Assembly (NCBI GenBank): GCA_045595965.1
Contig: JAZOBN010000037.1
Location: 1-64,000 of the forward strand
Direction: 5' to 3'
Origin: CAAGNP01 sp045595965
GTDB taxonomy: Bacteria; Bacteroidota; Bacteroidia; Bacteroidales; UBA932
DNA length: 64,000 bases
Shown piece by piece: positions 1 to 6,719 of the stretch. Every line of letters begins with the position of its first letter. Positions within the stretch are counted from its first letter, which is position 1. The notes under the pieces were generated by a model. It was not told where the DNA came from and made no database searches. It worked only from the letters and a program-made list of their open reading frames with translations. Position numbers and translations under genes: made by a program.

Positions 1-1
1 G

Positions 2-625
2 ATGAAAGAGGAATCGGCCCCCGTCGGGAGACCGATTCATCGTCGTCGCACAAGGAAAGGCTGTGCAATATCGGAGGTCCTGCAGGAAATCGCCGCCAGT
101 GCCTCCGTTCAGCAAGGAGATGAAAAGGAAAACCTTCAGTCTTTCGAACCACCGTTAGTCACATTGGCTGACGCCGGAAAATGTCTCGCGAAGCTCGTGA
201 CGGAAGTCTATATCGTGAGCGGGGTCCATCGTACCTTGACCAAAGAAGCATTTGCGGAAGAAATCACCTTCGCAACGGATTACCTGCTGAATGCCATCAA
301 ATCAGAGCCACGTTACAGACATCTGCGTTCCTCTGAACTCCGTACATATTTAATTATCAATCAGTTACCTTCAAGATGCCCACAAAAAAGGCACCTGCAA
401 AACAGCAAGTGCCTTAACTTTTTTGTAGCGAGGCCCAGGATTTGGCCTCCGGCATTCCTGGAACGGCCTCTATTGATCTTTACTGGAGGAAGCACCGCGG
501 ACCGGGGTCCGCTACTTTTTTGTTATGGAAGGGCCATGAGAGCAAGCTCTCTGCCCTTCCATAACAAAAAAGCACCGCAAACTTCGTTTGCAGTGCTTCC
601 TTCTAGTAGCGAGGCCCAGGATTGA
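2..625 (+). CDS. Unrecognised ORF at window edge, possibly a truncated mobile-element protein
   Basis: I do not recognise this protein. The first ~125 codons look coding: acidic and helical in character, with a patch around residues 75-115 rich in E, R and L. From about position 386 the frame runs through terminator-like hairpins and ends inside the antisense strand of tRNA-Met, so the C-terminal ~80 residues are probably not a natural protein end. The ATG at position 2 may be internal, because nothing upstream is visible. It could be a fragment cut off at the attachment-like repeat at 425-442. Base composition looks more GC-rich than the downstream genes. Confidence 0.25.
   Translation: MKEESAPVGRPIHRRRTRKGCAISEVLQEIAASASVQQGDEKENLQSFEPPLVTLADAGKCLAKLVTEVYIVSGVHRTLTKEAFAEEITFATDYLLNAIKSEPRYRHLRSSELRTYLIINQLPSRCPQKRHLQNSKCLNFFVARPRIWPPAFLERPLLIFTGGSTADRGPLLFCYGRAMRASSLPFHNKKAPQTSFAVLPSSSEAQD
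384..415 (-). terminator. Hairpin terminator following the tRNA 3'-end copy
   Basis: Inverted repeat arms at 388-398 and 405-415 form an 11-bp stem (one C/A mismatch on the plus strand, a G-U wobble in minus-strand RNA), followed on the minus strand by six Ts. It lies directly downstream of the duplicated tRNA-Met 3' end (425-442), just as the hairpin at 570-598 lies downstream of the real gene. Confidence 0.6.
425..442 (-). repeat. Direct repeat: copy of tRNA-Met 3' end (candidate att site)
   Basis: These 18 bp are identical to 606-623, which covers the tRNA-Met gene from the T-loop to one base past the discriminator base. Identity stops on the T-loop side. This is the footprint left by tyrosine recombinases that integrate into tRNA 3' ends. 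No integrase gene is visible in the window. An element would extend to the left, or the 181 bp between copies is a remnant. Confidence 0.6.
497..521 (+). terminator. GC-rich hairpin plus T-tract
   Basis: A perfect 7-bp GC-rich stem (497-503 with 506-512) is followed by TAC and six Ts on the plus strand. It looks like an intrinsic terminator for transcription entering from the left. Confidence 0.55.
516..571. terminator. Long palindrome with T-runs on both strands (bidirectional terminator or cruciform)
   Basis: The 19-bp arms 516-534 and 553-571 are perfectly complementary. A second 6-bp stem (538-543 with 546-551) sits in the loop. Each strand ends its hairpin in six Ts, so it can stop transcription in both directions. 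It lies between the two tRNA-end copies and overlaps the T-tracts of the neighbouring hairpins. Confidence 0.6.
570..598 (-). terminator. Terminator of the tRNA-Gln/tRNA-Met transcript
   Basis: Arms 572-582 and 586-596 form an 11-bp stem with a 3-nt loop, followed on the minus strand by six Ts. It begins a few bases past the tRNA-Met 3' end and is oriented to end that transcript. Confidence 0.7.
606..623 (-). repeat. Direct repeat: 3' end of the intact tRNA-Met gene
   Basis: Partner of the 18-bp repeat at 425-442. It covers the 3' half of the T-arm, the acceptor 3' strand and the discriminator base of tRNA-Met, plus one flanking base. The spacing between copy starts is 181 bp. Confidence 0.6.
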
Positions 626-680
626 ACTGGGGACCTCATGATTATGAATCATGCGCTCTAACCAACTGAGCTACCTCGCC
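607..680 (-). tRNA. tRNA-Met (anticodon CAT), probably elongator
   Basis: The 74 nt fold as a canonical cloverleaf: a 7-bp acceptor stem (terminal G-U), a D-arm with GGTTA, an anticodon loop TTCATAA (CAT), a 5-nt variable loop and a T-arm with TTCAATC. CCA is not encoded. The anticodon arm resembles elongator tRNA-Met; a lysidine-type tRNA-Ile with CAT is the alternative. It lies 19 nt downstream of tRNA-Gln on the same strand, so they are probably co-transcribed. Confidence 0.93.
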
Positions 681-699
681 ATTAAAATTGGGTACCTCG

Positions 700-770
700 T
701 TGAGATACCAGGAGTCGAACCTAGATTTACAGAGCCAGAATCTGTCGTGCTGCCATTACACCATATCTCA
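700..770 (-). tRNA. tRNA-Gln (anticodon CTG)
   Basis: The 71 nt fold with a 7-bp acceptor stem starting in U (typical for tRNA-Gln), anticodon loop TTCTGGC (CTG) and T-loop TTCGACT. CCA is not encoded. It is the first gene of a two-tRNA transcript with tRNA-Met, behind a well-matched promoter. Confidence 0.92.
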
Positions 771-796
771 ATAAATCTCCCTCAACAAAGGGAGTG

Positions 797-826
797 CAAA
801 GGTATAAATAATTTAGAAAAAACAAA
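797..826 (-). promoter_or_regulatory. Promoter of the tRNA-Gln/tRNA-Met transcript
   Basis: On the minus strand TTTG (823-826) and TACCTTTG (797-804) are separated by 18 nt, matching the Bacteroidetes -33/-7 consensus. A small inverted repeat (777-782 with 789-794) follows in the expected leader before tRNA-Gln. The -33 element lies just past the ispF stop codon. Confidence 0.7.
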
Positions 827-833
827 AAGTTTT

Positions 834-1322
834 CTAATTTTTCAGCAATAATACTGATGCCCATACCTCTATCCCCTCTTCTCTCCCGACAAAACCGAGC
901 TTTTCTGTTGTAGTAGCCTTTACTGAAACCCTCTCTACTCCAACATTCATAATGCCAGACAATGTCTCTCTCATTGTTTGGATATGTGGTGAAAGTTTGG
1001 GTCTCTGTGCTGCAATTGTGATATCTGCATTTCCGATAAAATACCCCCTCTCTGAAACCATCTCCACCACCCTTTTTAGGAGAATTCTGCTATCTATCCC
1101 TTTGAATTCTGAAGAGGTGTCGGGAAAATGTTTTCCAATATCTCCCAGGGCCAAAGCCCCAAGGATCGCATCACATAATGCGTGTATTGCCACATCTCCA
1201 TCAGAATGGGCTATACACCCTTTGGTGTGGGGAATTTTAACACCTCCCAGAAAAAGGTCAAGTCCCTCTCCAAGCTGATGTACATCATAACCGTTCCCTA
1301 TCCTAATATCTGTAATATCCAT
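834..1322 (-). CDS. ispF: 2-C-methyl-D-erythritol 2,4-cyclodiphosphate synthase
   Basis: IspF cyclises CDP-methylerythritol 2-phosphate to methylerythritol 2,4-cyclodiphosphate with release of CMP, in the cytosolic MEP route to isoprenoids. The 162 residues match the usual family length. The metal ligands D13, H15 (in GNGYDVHQL) and H47 are present, as are the AHSDGD loop (38-43) and the C-terminal KATTTEKLGFVGR segment. The ATG at 1322 sits 25 nt after a -7 box on the minus strand. The pathway partner ispD is elsewhere in the window (46057-46752). An inverted repeat around the stop codon (813-837) may act as a weak terminator before the tRNA promoter. Confidence 0.97.
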   Translation of the reverse strand: MDITDIRIGNGYDVHQLGEGLDLFLGGVKIPHTKGCIAHSDGDVAIHALCDAILGALALGDIGKHFPDTSSEFKGIDSRILLKRVVEMVSERGYFIGNADITIAAQRPKLSPHIQTMRETLSGIMNVGVERVSVKATTTEKLGFVGREEGIEVWASVLLLKN

Positions 1323-1347
1323 AATCTCTCATCTATATATTACCTCA

Positions 1348-1355
1348 CAAAAATA
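1348..1355 (-). promoter_or_regulatory. -7 box for ispF
   Basis: TATTTTTG on the minus strand matches TAnnTTTG and lies 25 nt before the ispF ATG. It is divergent to the box at 1367-1374. No clear -33 element is visible. Confidence 0.5.
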
Positions 1356-1366
1356 GCAAAATTTAC

Positions 1367-1374
1367 TATCTTTG
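1367..1374 (+). promoter_or_regulatory. -7 box for the mutL operon
   Basis: TATCTTTG on the plus strand matches TAnnTTTG and lies 29 nt upstream of the start at 1404. It is the only promoter-like site before the six-gene operon 1404-6658. Confidence 0.5.
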
Positions 1375-1403
1375 TAAATTAAACCTTAATATAAGAATCA
1401 GCC

Positions 1404-1748
1404 ATGGGACTAAGAATCAGTTTTTTCAAGACACCTAAACATCGTGTATTCAACTACTCCCCTATCTTCTATGACGAAAGAAAAGAAAAACTTCAGGAGC
1501 GTATAGCAAAAATCCAAGATGAAATGGAGAGAGAAAAGGCAGAGAAAGAGGGGTTGGAATGGGAAAACCAAAGATATATCCCCGGTAAAAATATCAGAGG
1601 AAAATTCAGAGAGAGTCGCGAAAACAACAGACGCCATGCGATGAAAACATCTACCAGCAAAATTATAGGGCTGATATCTATAGGCATTCTCTTTGTTTTG
1701 ATCTATTATTTTGCCAACTACTTTGACTGGTTTATGAAAGTATTGTAA
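1404..1748 (+). CDS. Small single-pass membrane protein upstream of mutL
   Basis: I do not recognise a named family. The 114-residue protein has a charged N-terminal part, a predicted coiled coil rich in E and K at about residues 25-55, a basic stretch around 62-85, and one C-terminal transmembrane helix (about 86-106). The arrangement suggests a tail-anchored cytoplasmic protein. Its stop overlaps the mutL start (TAATG), so the two are translationally coupled. Nothing in the sequence shows its role; a link to mismatch repair rests on position only. Confidence 0.8.
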   Translation: MGLRISFFKTPKHRVFNYSPIFYDERKEKLQERIAKIQDEMEREKAEKEGLEWENQRYIPGKNIRGKFRESRENNRRHAMKTSTSKIIGLISIGILFVLIYYFANYFDWFMKVL

Positions 1749-3535
1749 TGTTGAAAGTACTCCCTTCGCACATATCAAACCTCATCGCAGCGGGAGAGGT
1801 GGTCCAGAGGCCGGCATCTGTTGTCAAAGAGTTGATGGAAAACTCCATTGACGCAGGTGCAGAGAACATATCTGTGGTAATCCTCGACTCAGGCCGCACA
1901 CTCATTCAGGTAATTGATGATGGCTGTGGCATGAGCAGTGATGACGCCAGACTATGTTTTTCCCGTCACGCCACATCTAAAATCACAAAAGCTGAAGATC
2001 TCCACTCGATCCTTACATACGGATTCAGAGGGGAAGCCCTTCCATCTATTGCCGCAGTTTCTGAGGTTACACTTAAGACCCGCAAAAAGGAAGACGAGGC
2101 GGGGACTGAGGTTGTTTTTGCAGAATCAGGCCTTGTTTCCCAATCAGAAGCGGTACTCCCTGTGGGGACAAATATCTCTGTAAGGAATATCTTCTACAAT
2201 GTCCCGGCAAGGAGAAAATTTCTGAAAAGTGAGGCAGCTGAATTCAGACAGATAGTTTCAGAGTTCTGCCGCGTCGCAATTTCCCATTACGAAGTGGGAT
2301 TCAAATTGACCCACAACAAAAAGGAGATGTACAATCTGCGAGGCTCTAGAAATGTCAAACAACGCATTCTGGAACTTGCCGGCAAAGAGTTTATCAAGGA
2401 GTTGGTTGACATCAGGACAGACACCTCCATGGTCTCCATCTCCGGCTTCATAGGGAAACCAGAAGATGCGCGCAAAAATGCGGTCCACCAATATTTCTTT
2501 GTAAACGGACGTTATTTCAAATCCCCCTATCTCCACAAAGCTATACAGAAGGGGTACGAAAATCTAATTCCGGAGGGCTACAGCCCTTCATATTTCATAT
2601 TCTTTGAAATTGACCCGTCAAACATTGATATAAACATCCACCCTGCCAAAACGGAGGTAAAATTTGAAGATGAATCTGCCATTTTCCAGATTCTCAATGC
2701 AGCAATCAGAGAGTCTCTGGGAATGAATTCATTAGGCCCGAGCATCGATTTTGACATGGAAGGTGTTCCGGAGATCCCTGTAAGCAGGAAAGGGGTATAT
2801 AACCCACCTCCAAAAATCGACTTCGATCCTCTGTTCAATCCATTCGATTCAATTCCTATCTCCGCACCTCACAACTCCAGTCCCAAACACACAGAGTACC
2901 ATTTCAAGGAAGAAGCAGATGTCCAGGGATACGGAGAGGTATTTGAGGATAATCTTTCAACAAACGGATCCACTATTATTGTCCAGAGAAAGTATATAGT
3001 CACTACTGTAAAATCGGGACTTCTGCTCATCAACATCAGGAGGGCAAAAGAGAGAATTATGTATGAGAGATACCTCAAGGCTCTGGATGATTGCACTCCA
3101 ATTGCCCAAGAGGTCCTTTTCCCGGTCACATACAATCTTGACCCCATCTCATTTTCAGTCATCGAAGAGGCTCTGGACAAAATTGAGCAGCTGGGATTCA
3201 GCATATCGCTCACCCATCCCGACACAATCTCAGTAAATGGAGTTCCTGACGGATATTCAACAGATATCCCTTCAGTTAAAAAATGCATCGATGAACTTGT
3301 AGTCACCCTGACGGAACATGGAGTTGATGCCCTCTCCAAAGCAGACCACAGACACAAGATAGCACTCTCTCTTGCCAAATCGGGTGCAGCCGGATACCTC
3401 GATCTAAGCAGCAAACTGGAGGCACAATTGTTGATTGATTCCCTATTTGCATGCTCTGAGCCCGACAGGACACCAGAAAACAAGATGTGCATGAAAATAA
3501 TTACAATTGACGACTTAGATAAAATTTTACAATAA
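1748..3535 (+). CDS. mutL: DNA mismatch repair protein MutL (endonuclease motifs altered)
   Basis: MutL couples mismatch recognition by MutS to strand removal. The N-terminal GHKL ATPase is intact: E28 and N32 in KELMENSIDAGA, DDGCGM, RGEALPSI, and the downstream S5-like fold through about residue 330. A proline-rich linker (about 345-400) leads to the dimerisation domain. There the endonuclease motif DQHA(x)2E(x)4E reads NIRRAKERIMYE (429-440), and the CPHGRP motif reads TPENKM (575-580). The protein therefore appears to lack its own nicking site, as in MutH-dependent MutL. At 595 residues the length is normal. Overlaps the rhomboid gene start. Confidence 0.95.
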   Translation: MLKVLPSHISNLIAAGEVVQRPASVVKELMENSIDAGAENISVVILDSGRTLIQVIDDGCGMSSDDARLCFSRHATSKITKAEDLHSILTYGFRGEALPSIAAVSEVTLKTRKKEDEAGTEVVFAESGLVSQSEAVLPVGTNISVRNIFYNVPARRKFLKSEAAEFRQIVSEFCRVAISHYEVGFKLTHNKKEMYNLRGSRNVKQRILELAGKEFIKELVDIRTDTSMVSISGFIGKPEDARKNAVHQYFFVNGRYFKSPYLHKAIQKGYENLIPEGYSPSYFIFFEIDPSNIDINIHPAKTEVKFEDESAIFQILNAAIRESLGMNSLGPSIDFDMEGVPEIPVSRKGVYNPPPKIDFDPLFNPFDSIPISAPHNSSPKHTEYHFKEEADVQGYGEVFEDNLSTNGSTIIVQRKYIVTTVKSGLLLINIRRAKERIMYERYLKALDDCTPIAQEVLFPVTYNLDPISFSVIEEALDKIEQLGFSISLTHPDTISVNGVPDGYSTDIPSVKKCIDELVVTLTEHGVDALSKADHRHKIALSLAKSGAAGYLDLSSKLEAQLLIDSLFACSEPDRTPENKMCMKIITIDDLDKILQ

Positions 3536-4221
3536 TGGGATTTTTTGATTCATTCAGATATAACACCCCCCCTGTGGTTAAAAACATCATTCTGATCAAC
3601 GTTGTTGTCAGTTTGTTCACATATTTCACAGGGGATTTCATGTATAAATATTTTGCTCTCTACTATGTAGAATCAGAATTGTTCAGCCCTTATCAGATAA
3701 TATCACACATGTTCATGCACGGAGGGTTCTGGCATCTTTTCTTCAATATGTACACCCTGTATATCTTCGGATCGATGCTTGAAAACATCTGGGGAGGAAA
3801 GAAATTTTTCCTCTACTATATGATCACCGGTCTTGGTGCCGCATTCCTGCACGAATTGGTGATGTTTTTTCAGGCAGGTTCACTTCAGAGTGCCATTGCA
3901 GCAGGTGATATGATTGCAAGCCGCTCGCTGAAGATCCTCATGCTTACCCCTACAGTAGGTGCTTCAGGTGCCATCTACGGACTTCTCCTTGCGTATGGAA
4001 TGATGTTCCCAAACAATATAATGAGACTTATATTCCCCCCTATAGCACTGAAAGCCAAATGGTTCGTTCTTATATTCGGTATCATTGAATTCTCTTCGGG
4101 CATTTCAGGTGCAATGGGTCTTAGAGGGGACAACATAGCACACTTTGCCCATCTGGGAGGTATGCTGTTTGGTATCATAATGATTCTCTACTGGAAAAAA
4201 ACCAATAAATTGTACTATTAG
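3535..4221 (+). CDS. Rhomboid family intramembrane serine protease
   Basis: A 228-residue polytopic membrane protease expected to cleave transmembrane segments of other membrane proteins. The Ser/His dyad is visible as S144 in GASGAIYG and H206 in HFAHLGG. The HGGFWHLFFNMYTLYIFG segment in TM2 (about residues 62-80) is the family HxxxHxxxN signature, and about six hydrophobic segments are present. It starts at the last base of the mutL stop codon (TAATG), inside a tightly packed operon. The substrate is unknown. Confidence 0.93.
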   Translation: MGFFDSFRYNTPPVVKNIILINVVVSLFTYFTGDFMYKYFALYYVESELFSPYQIISHMFMHGGFWHLFFNMYTLYIFGSMLENIWGGKKFFLYYMITGLGAAFLHELVMFFQAGSLQSAIAAGDMIASRSLKILMLTPTVGASGAIYGLLLAYGMMFPNNIMRLIFPPIALKAKWFVLIFGIIEFSSGISGAMGLRGDNIAHFAHLGGMLFGIIMILYWKKTNKLYY

Positions 4222-4222
4222 A

Positions 4223-5314
4223 ATGGCTAAAAAGGGGAAGGGAAAAAAGAGAAAGAGTGGAATTTTAGGATTCCTTTTCAGAGTTGCGTTGACAATCTCT
4301 GCCATCGCCCTTATCCTCTCATACCTCTCCCTTTTTATAAACCCCGCAAAATTCTGGCTCCCCAGCTTTTTCGGACTCTATTTCATCCCCATTCTGATTA
4401 TCAACATCACTCTCCTGACCCTGGCGGTCATCAGACTCTCTGCGTCTGCCTGGCTACCTATAATTGTACTGATTCCTACAGTTTTCATATTCAAATACTA
4501 TTACAAATTTGACAACAAGGATGATGTTGTAACAACCGTTTCGGATAAATATACTATTGTAACATACAATACCGGACAATTTTCATCGGCAAGTGCCAAA
4601 ACATCCCGCAAGACAACAACAGAGAACATCACATCCTTCATACAAGGGAAAAATCCCGATATAATATGCCTTCAGGAATTTTATATTGACGACCCTTCAA
4701 ATATAAAAAACATCTTCCCCCAGCATCCATACAAATACTACCATCTCTTCAAAATCAGGGGAAATTACTATTTCGGGAATTTGACCGCAAGCAAGCACCC
4801 CATAGTCTCAAAAGGGAAAATCACATTTGACAAGGGGACAAACCTCTCCATATATACAGACATCAAGTTGGGTGATAAAATTGTCAGGTTGTACAACAAC
4901 CATCTTGAGTCTTACAACCTCTCACCAGCATCCATAATCAAGAGGCTTAAAGATGGAATCAAGCTCTCAGACGAGCTCAAGGAGGTCCACTCCAAAATGA
5001 AAATATCAAACATGAGGAGGGCCCATCAGGTAGATGAAATTGTGAATCATATCAAAGATTGCAGATACAGATGTATCGTATGTGGTGATTTCAACGACAC
5101 CCCCCTATCCTACACCTATCAGCAACTTTGCAGCAGGGCTAAAGATACATTTCTCGAGGGGGGAGAAGGGTTCAGTTCCACATACTCATATTTGTGGCCT
5201 TTCTTAAGAATAGACTACATCCTCGTACCCGAAGAATATACCGTAAAGAACCATATTACACCAAGGGTAAGGTTCTCTGACCACTACCCTGTAATCACAG
5301 AAATTTCTGAATAA
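4223..5314 (+). CDS. Membrane-anchored endonuclease/exonuclease/phosphatase family protein
   Basis: The 363-residue protein has a lysine-rich N-terminus and three transmembrane helices (about 14-38, 45-67, 73-92), followed by an EEP-fold catalytic domain. Catalytic motifs are visible: YNTGQ near 115, CLQE near 155, NNHLES near 217, CGDFND near 290 and SDHYPV near the C-terminus. The domain is probably periplasmic or cell-surface facing and could hydrolyse phosphodiesters of nucleic acids, lipids or nucleotides; the substrate is not evident. It starts 1 nt after the rhomboid stop and ends 2 nt before tsaC. Confidence 0.9.
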   Translation: MAKKGKGKKRKSGILGFLFRVALTISAIALILSYLSLFINPAKFWLPSFFGLYFIPILIINITLLTLAVIRLSASAWLPIIVLIPTVFIFKYYYKFDNKDDVVTTVSDKYTIVTYNTGQFSSASAKTSRKTTTENITSFIQGKNPDIICLQEFYIDDPSNIKNIFPQHPYKYYHLFKIRGNYYFGNLTASKHPIVSKGKITFDKGTNLSIYTDIKLGDKIVRLYNNHLESYNLSPASIIKRLKDGIKLSDELKEVHSKMKISNMRRAHQVDEIVNHIKDCRYRCIVCGDFNDTPLSYTYQQLCSRAKDTFLEGGEGFSSTYSYLWPFLRIDYILVPEEYTVKNHITPRVRFSDHYPVITEISE

Positions 5315-5316
5315 CT

Positions 5317-5898
5317 ATGAAAGAAGCTATCAAAAAAGCAATAGAGGTCCTCAACAATGGAGGAATCATTCTATACCCTACCGACACCATCTGGGGAATC
5401 GGATGCGACGCCACAAACCAGCAGGCTGTGGATAAAATTTATACACTCAAGCAAAGGGAAGATTCGAAAAGTCTTGTTGTACTTGCTGCGGATCTTGATA
5501 TGATAGCGAAATATGTAAAAGCTATCCCCGAAATGGCTATCACTTTAGTAGAGATCACAGACAAGCCCCTGACCATCATATATCCAGATGCTATCACCAG
5601 TTCTCAAGGGAACGGGCTTGCACCAAATGTGGTTGCAGAAGACAACTCCGTAGCAATCCGCGTTCCGATGAACGATTTCTGCACACAGCTCATCAGGACA
5701 TTCCGCAAACCGATTGTCTCAACTTCAGCAAATATCTCCGGAGAAAAATCTCCTGTGCATCTGAAAGATGTAGATCCGAGAATTTCAGAGGCAGTTGACT
5801 GGACAGCAGTGGGTTCCTGGGATGCAGGTGCCACTGGTAAAGCATCCTCAATCATTAAGCTTGGGATGAATTCGGAGGTAAAAATCATTAGAGAATAA
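5317..5898 (+). CDS. tsaC: L-threonylcarbamoyladenylate synthase (Sua5/YrdC family)
   Basis: Makes threonylcarbamoyl-AMP from threonine, bicarbonate and ATP, the first step of t6A modification of ANN-decoding tRNAs. The 193 residues form a single YrdC domain without the extra C-terminal Sua5 domain. The signatures YPTDTIWGIGCDA (residues 20-32) and KQREDSKSL (about 47-55) are present, as is the STSANISGE loop. The partner tsaE lies at 12767-13186; tsaB and tsaD are not in the window. Fourth-last position in a packed operon, 4 nt before rsmE. Confidence 0.93.
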   Translation: MKEAIKKAIEVLNNGGIILYPTDTIWGIGCDATNQQAVDKIYTLKQREDSKSLVVLAADLDMIAKYVKAIPEMAITLVEITDKPLTIIYPDAITSSQGNGLAPNVVAEDNSVAIRVPMNDFCTQLIRTFRKPIVSTSANISGEKSPVHLKDVDPRISEAVDWTAVGSWDAGATGKASSIIKLGMNSEVKIIRE

Positions 5899-5902
5899 CA
5901 CA

Positions 5903-6658
5903 ATGGAGGTTTTCTATTCAAATAAAATATCGGAGGGTAAAATATACCTCTCCCCGGAAGAATCACTCCACTGCATACGGGTACTCAGGCACAAAGCCGG
6001 AGACGAAGTGAAAGTTAGCGGAGGGGATGGAAACCTCTACAGATGTATTATCGAGGATGACAACATAAAATCTGCAATCCTCTCCATTGTCTCTGTTGAG
6101 GGTGGATTCGGAAAGCACAATTATACACTTCATATCGCTGTTGCCCCTACAAAAAACATCGACAGATACGAGTGGTTTCTGGAGAAGGCAACCGAAGTGG
6201 GGATTGATGCAATCACCCCTATTCTCTGTTCCCACTCTGAGAGGAAAATTATTAAAGAAGAGCGCCAGGAAAGGGTTGTAATTGCAGCTGCAAAACAATC
6301 TCTTAAAGGTATCATCCCACAAGTCAACCCTCTGACCCCAATAAAAGAGTTCATCAACTCCGTATCAGATTTTCAAGGGGGGAAATATATCGCTTACTGC
6401 GACAATGAGCTTATCAATAACGAAGGGGTTGCAATCAAGAGGAAGTTACTGCAGTGTGCCCTCAAGGAGCAATACGCTGCCGACTCCGAATTGAAATCAA
6501 TTGTTCTCATTGGTCCTGAAGGGGATTTCTCTCTCGATGAGATAAAGGCTGCAGCAGCTGCCGGATTTACCCCTATAAGTCTTGGAGAATCACGTCTGCG
6601 GACCGAAACAGCAGCTCTTACCGCCACTCTCGCCCATTATTTGTTTGAGAGGGGGTAG
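5903..6658 (+). CDS. rsmE: 16S rRNA (uracil1498-N3)-methyltransferase
   Basis: A SPOUT-class methyltransferase that methylates N3 of U1498 in 16S rRNA with S-adenosylmethionine. The 251 residues show the N-terminal PUA-like domain (about 1-70) and the C-terminal knot with LIGPEGDFSLDEI (about 200-212) and SLGESRLRTETAALTATLAH (about 227-246). Length is normal. It is the last gene of the 1404-6658 operon; the 61-nt gap to the next gene contains a promoter box. Confidence 0.95.
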   Translation: MEVFYSNKISEGKIYLSPEESLHCIRVLRHKAGDEVKVSGGDGNLYRCIIEDDNIKSAILSIVSVEGGFGKHNYTLHIAVAPTKNIDRYEWFLEKATEVGIDAITPILCSHSERKIIKEERQERVVIAAAKQSLKGIIPQVNPLTPIKEFINSVSDFQGGKYIAYCDNELINNEGVAIKRKLLQCALKEQYAADSELKSIVLIGPEGDFSLDEIKAAAAAGFTPISLGESRLRTETAALTATLAHYLFERG

Positions 6659-6676
6659 CGATTAACCCTTTTTACT

Positions 6677-6684
6677 TACATTTG
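6677..6684 (+). promoter_or_regulatory. -7 box for the DUF5009 operon
   Basis: TACATTTG matches TAnnTTTG and lies 35 nt before the ATG at 6720. No convincing -33 element is visible at the usual spacing. Confidence 0.5.
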
Positions 6685-6719
6685 CCGGAGCATACGATAA
6701 AAAACAACAAAAATATATT

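Noticed and set aside
651..851. Plus-strand ORF across the two tRNA genes
   Set aside because: It reads antisense through tRNA-Met and tRNA-Gln and into the end of ispF; no protein-like composition.
952..1278. 108-residue plus-strand ORF
   Set aside because: Antisense shadow of ispF, whose catalytic motifs are complete on the minus strand.
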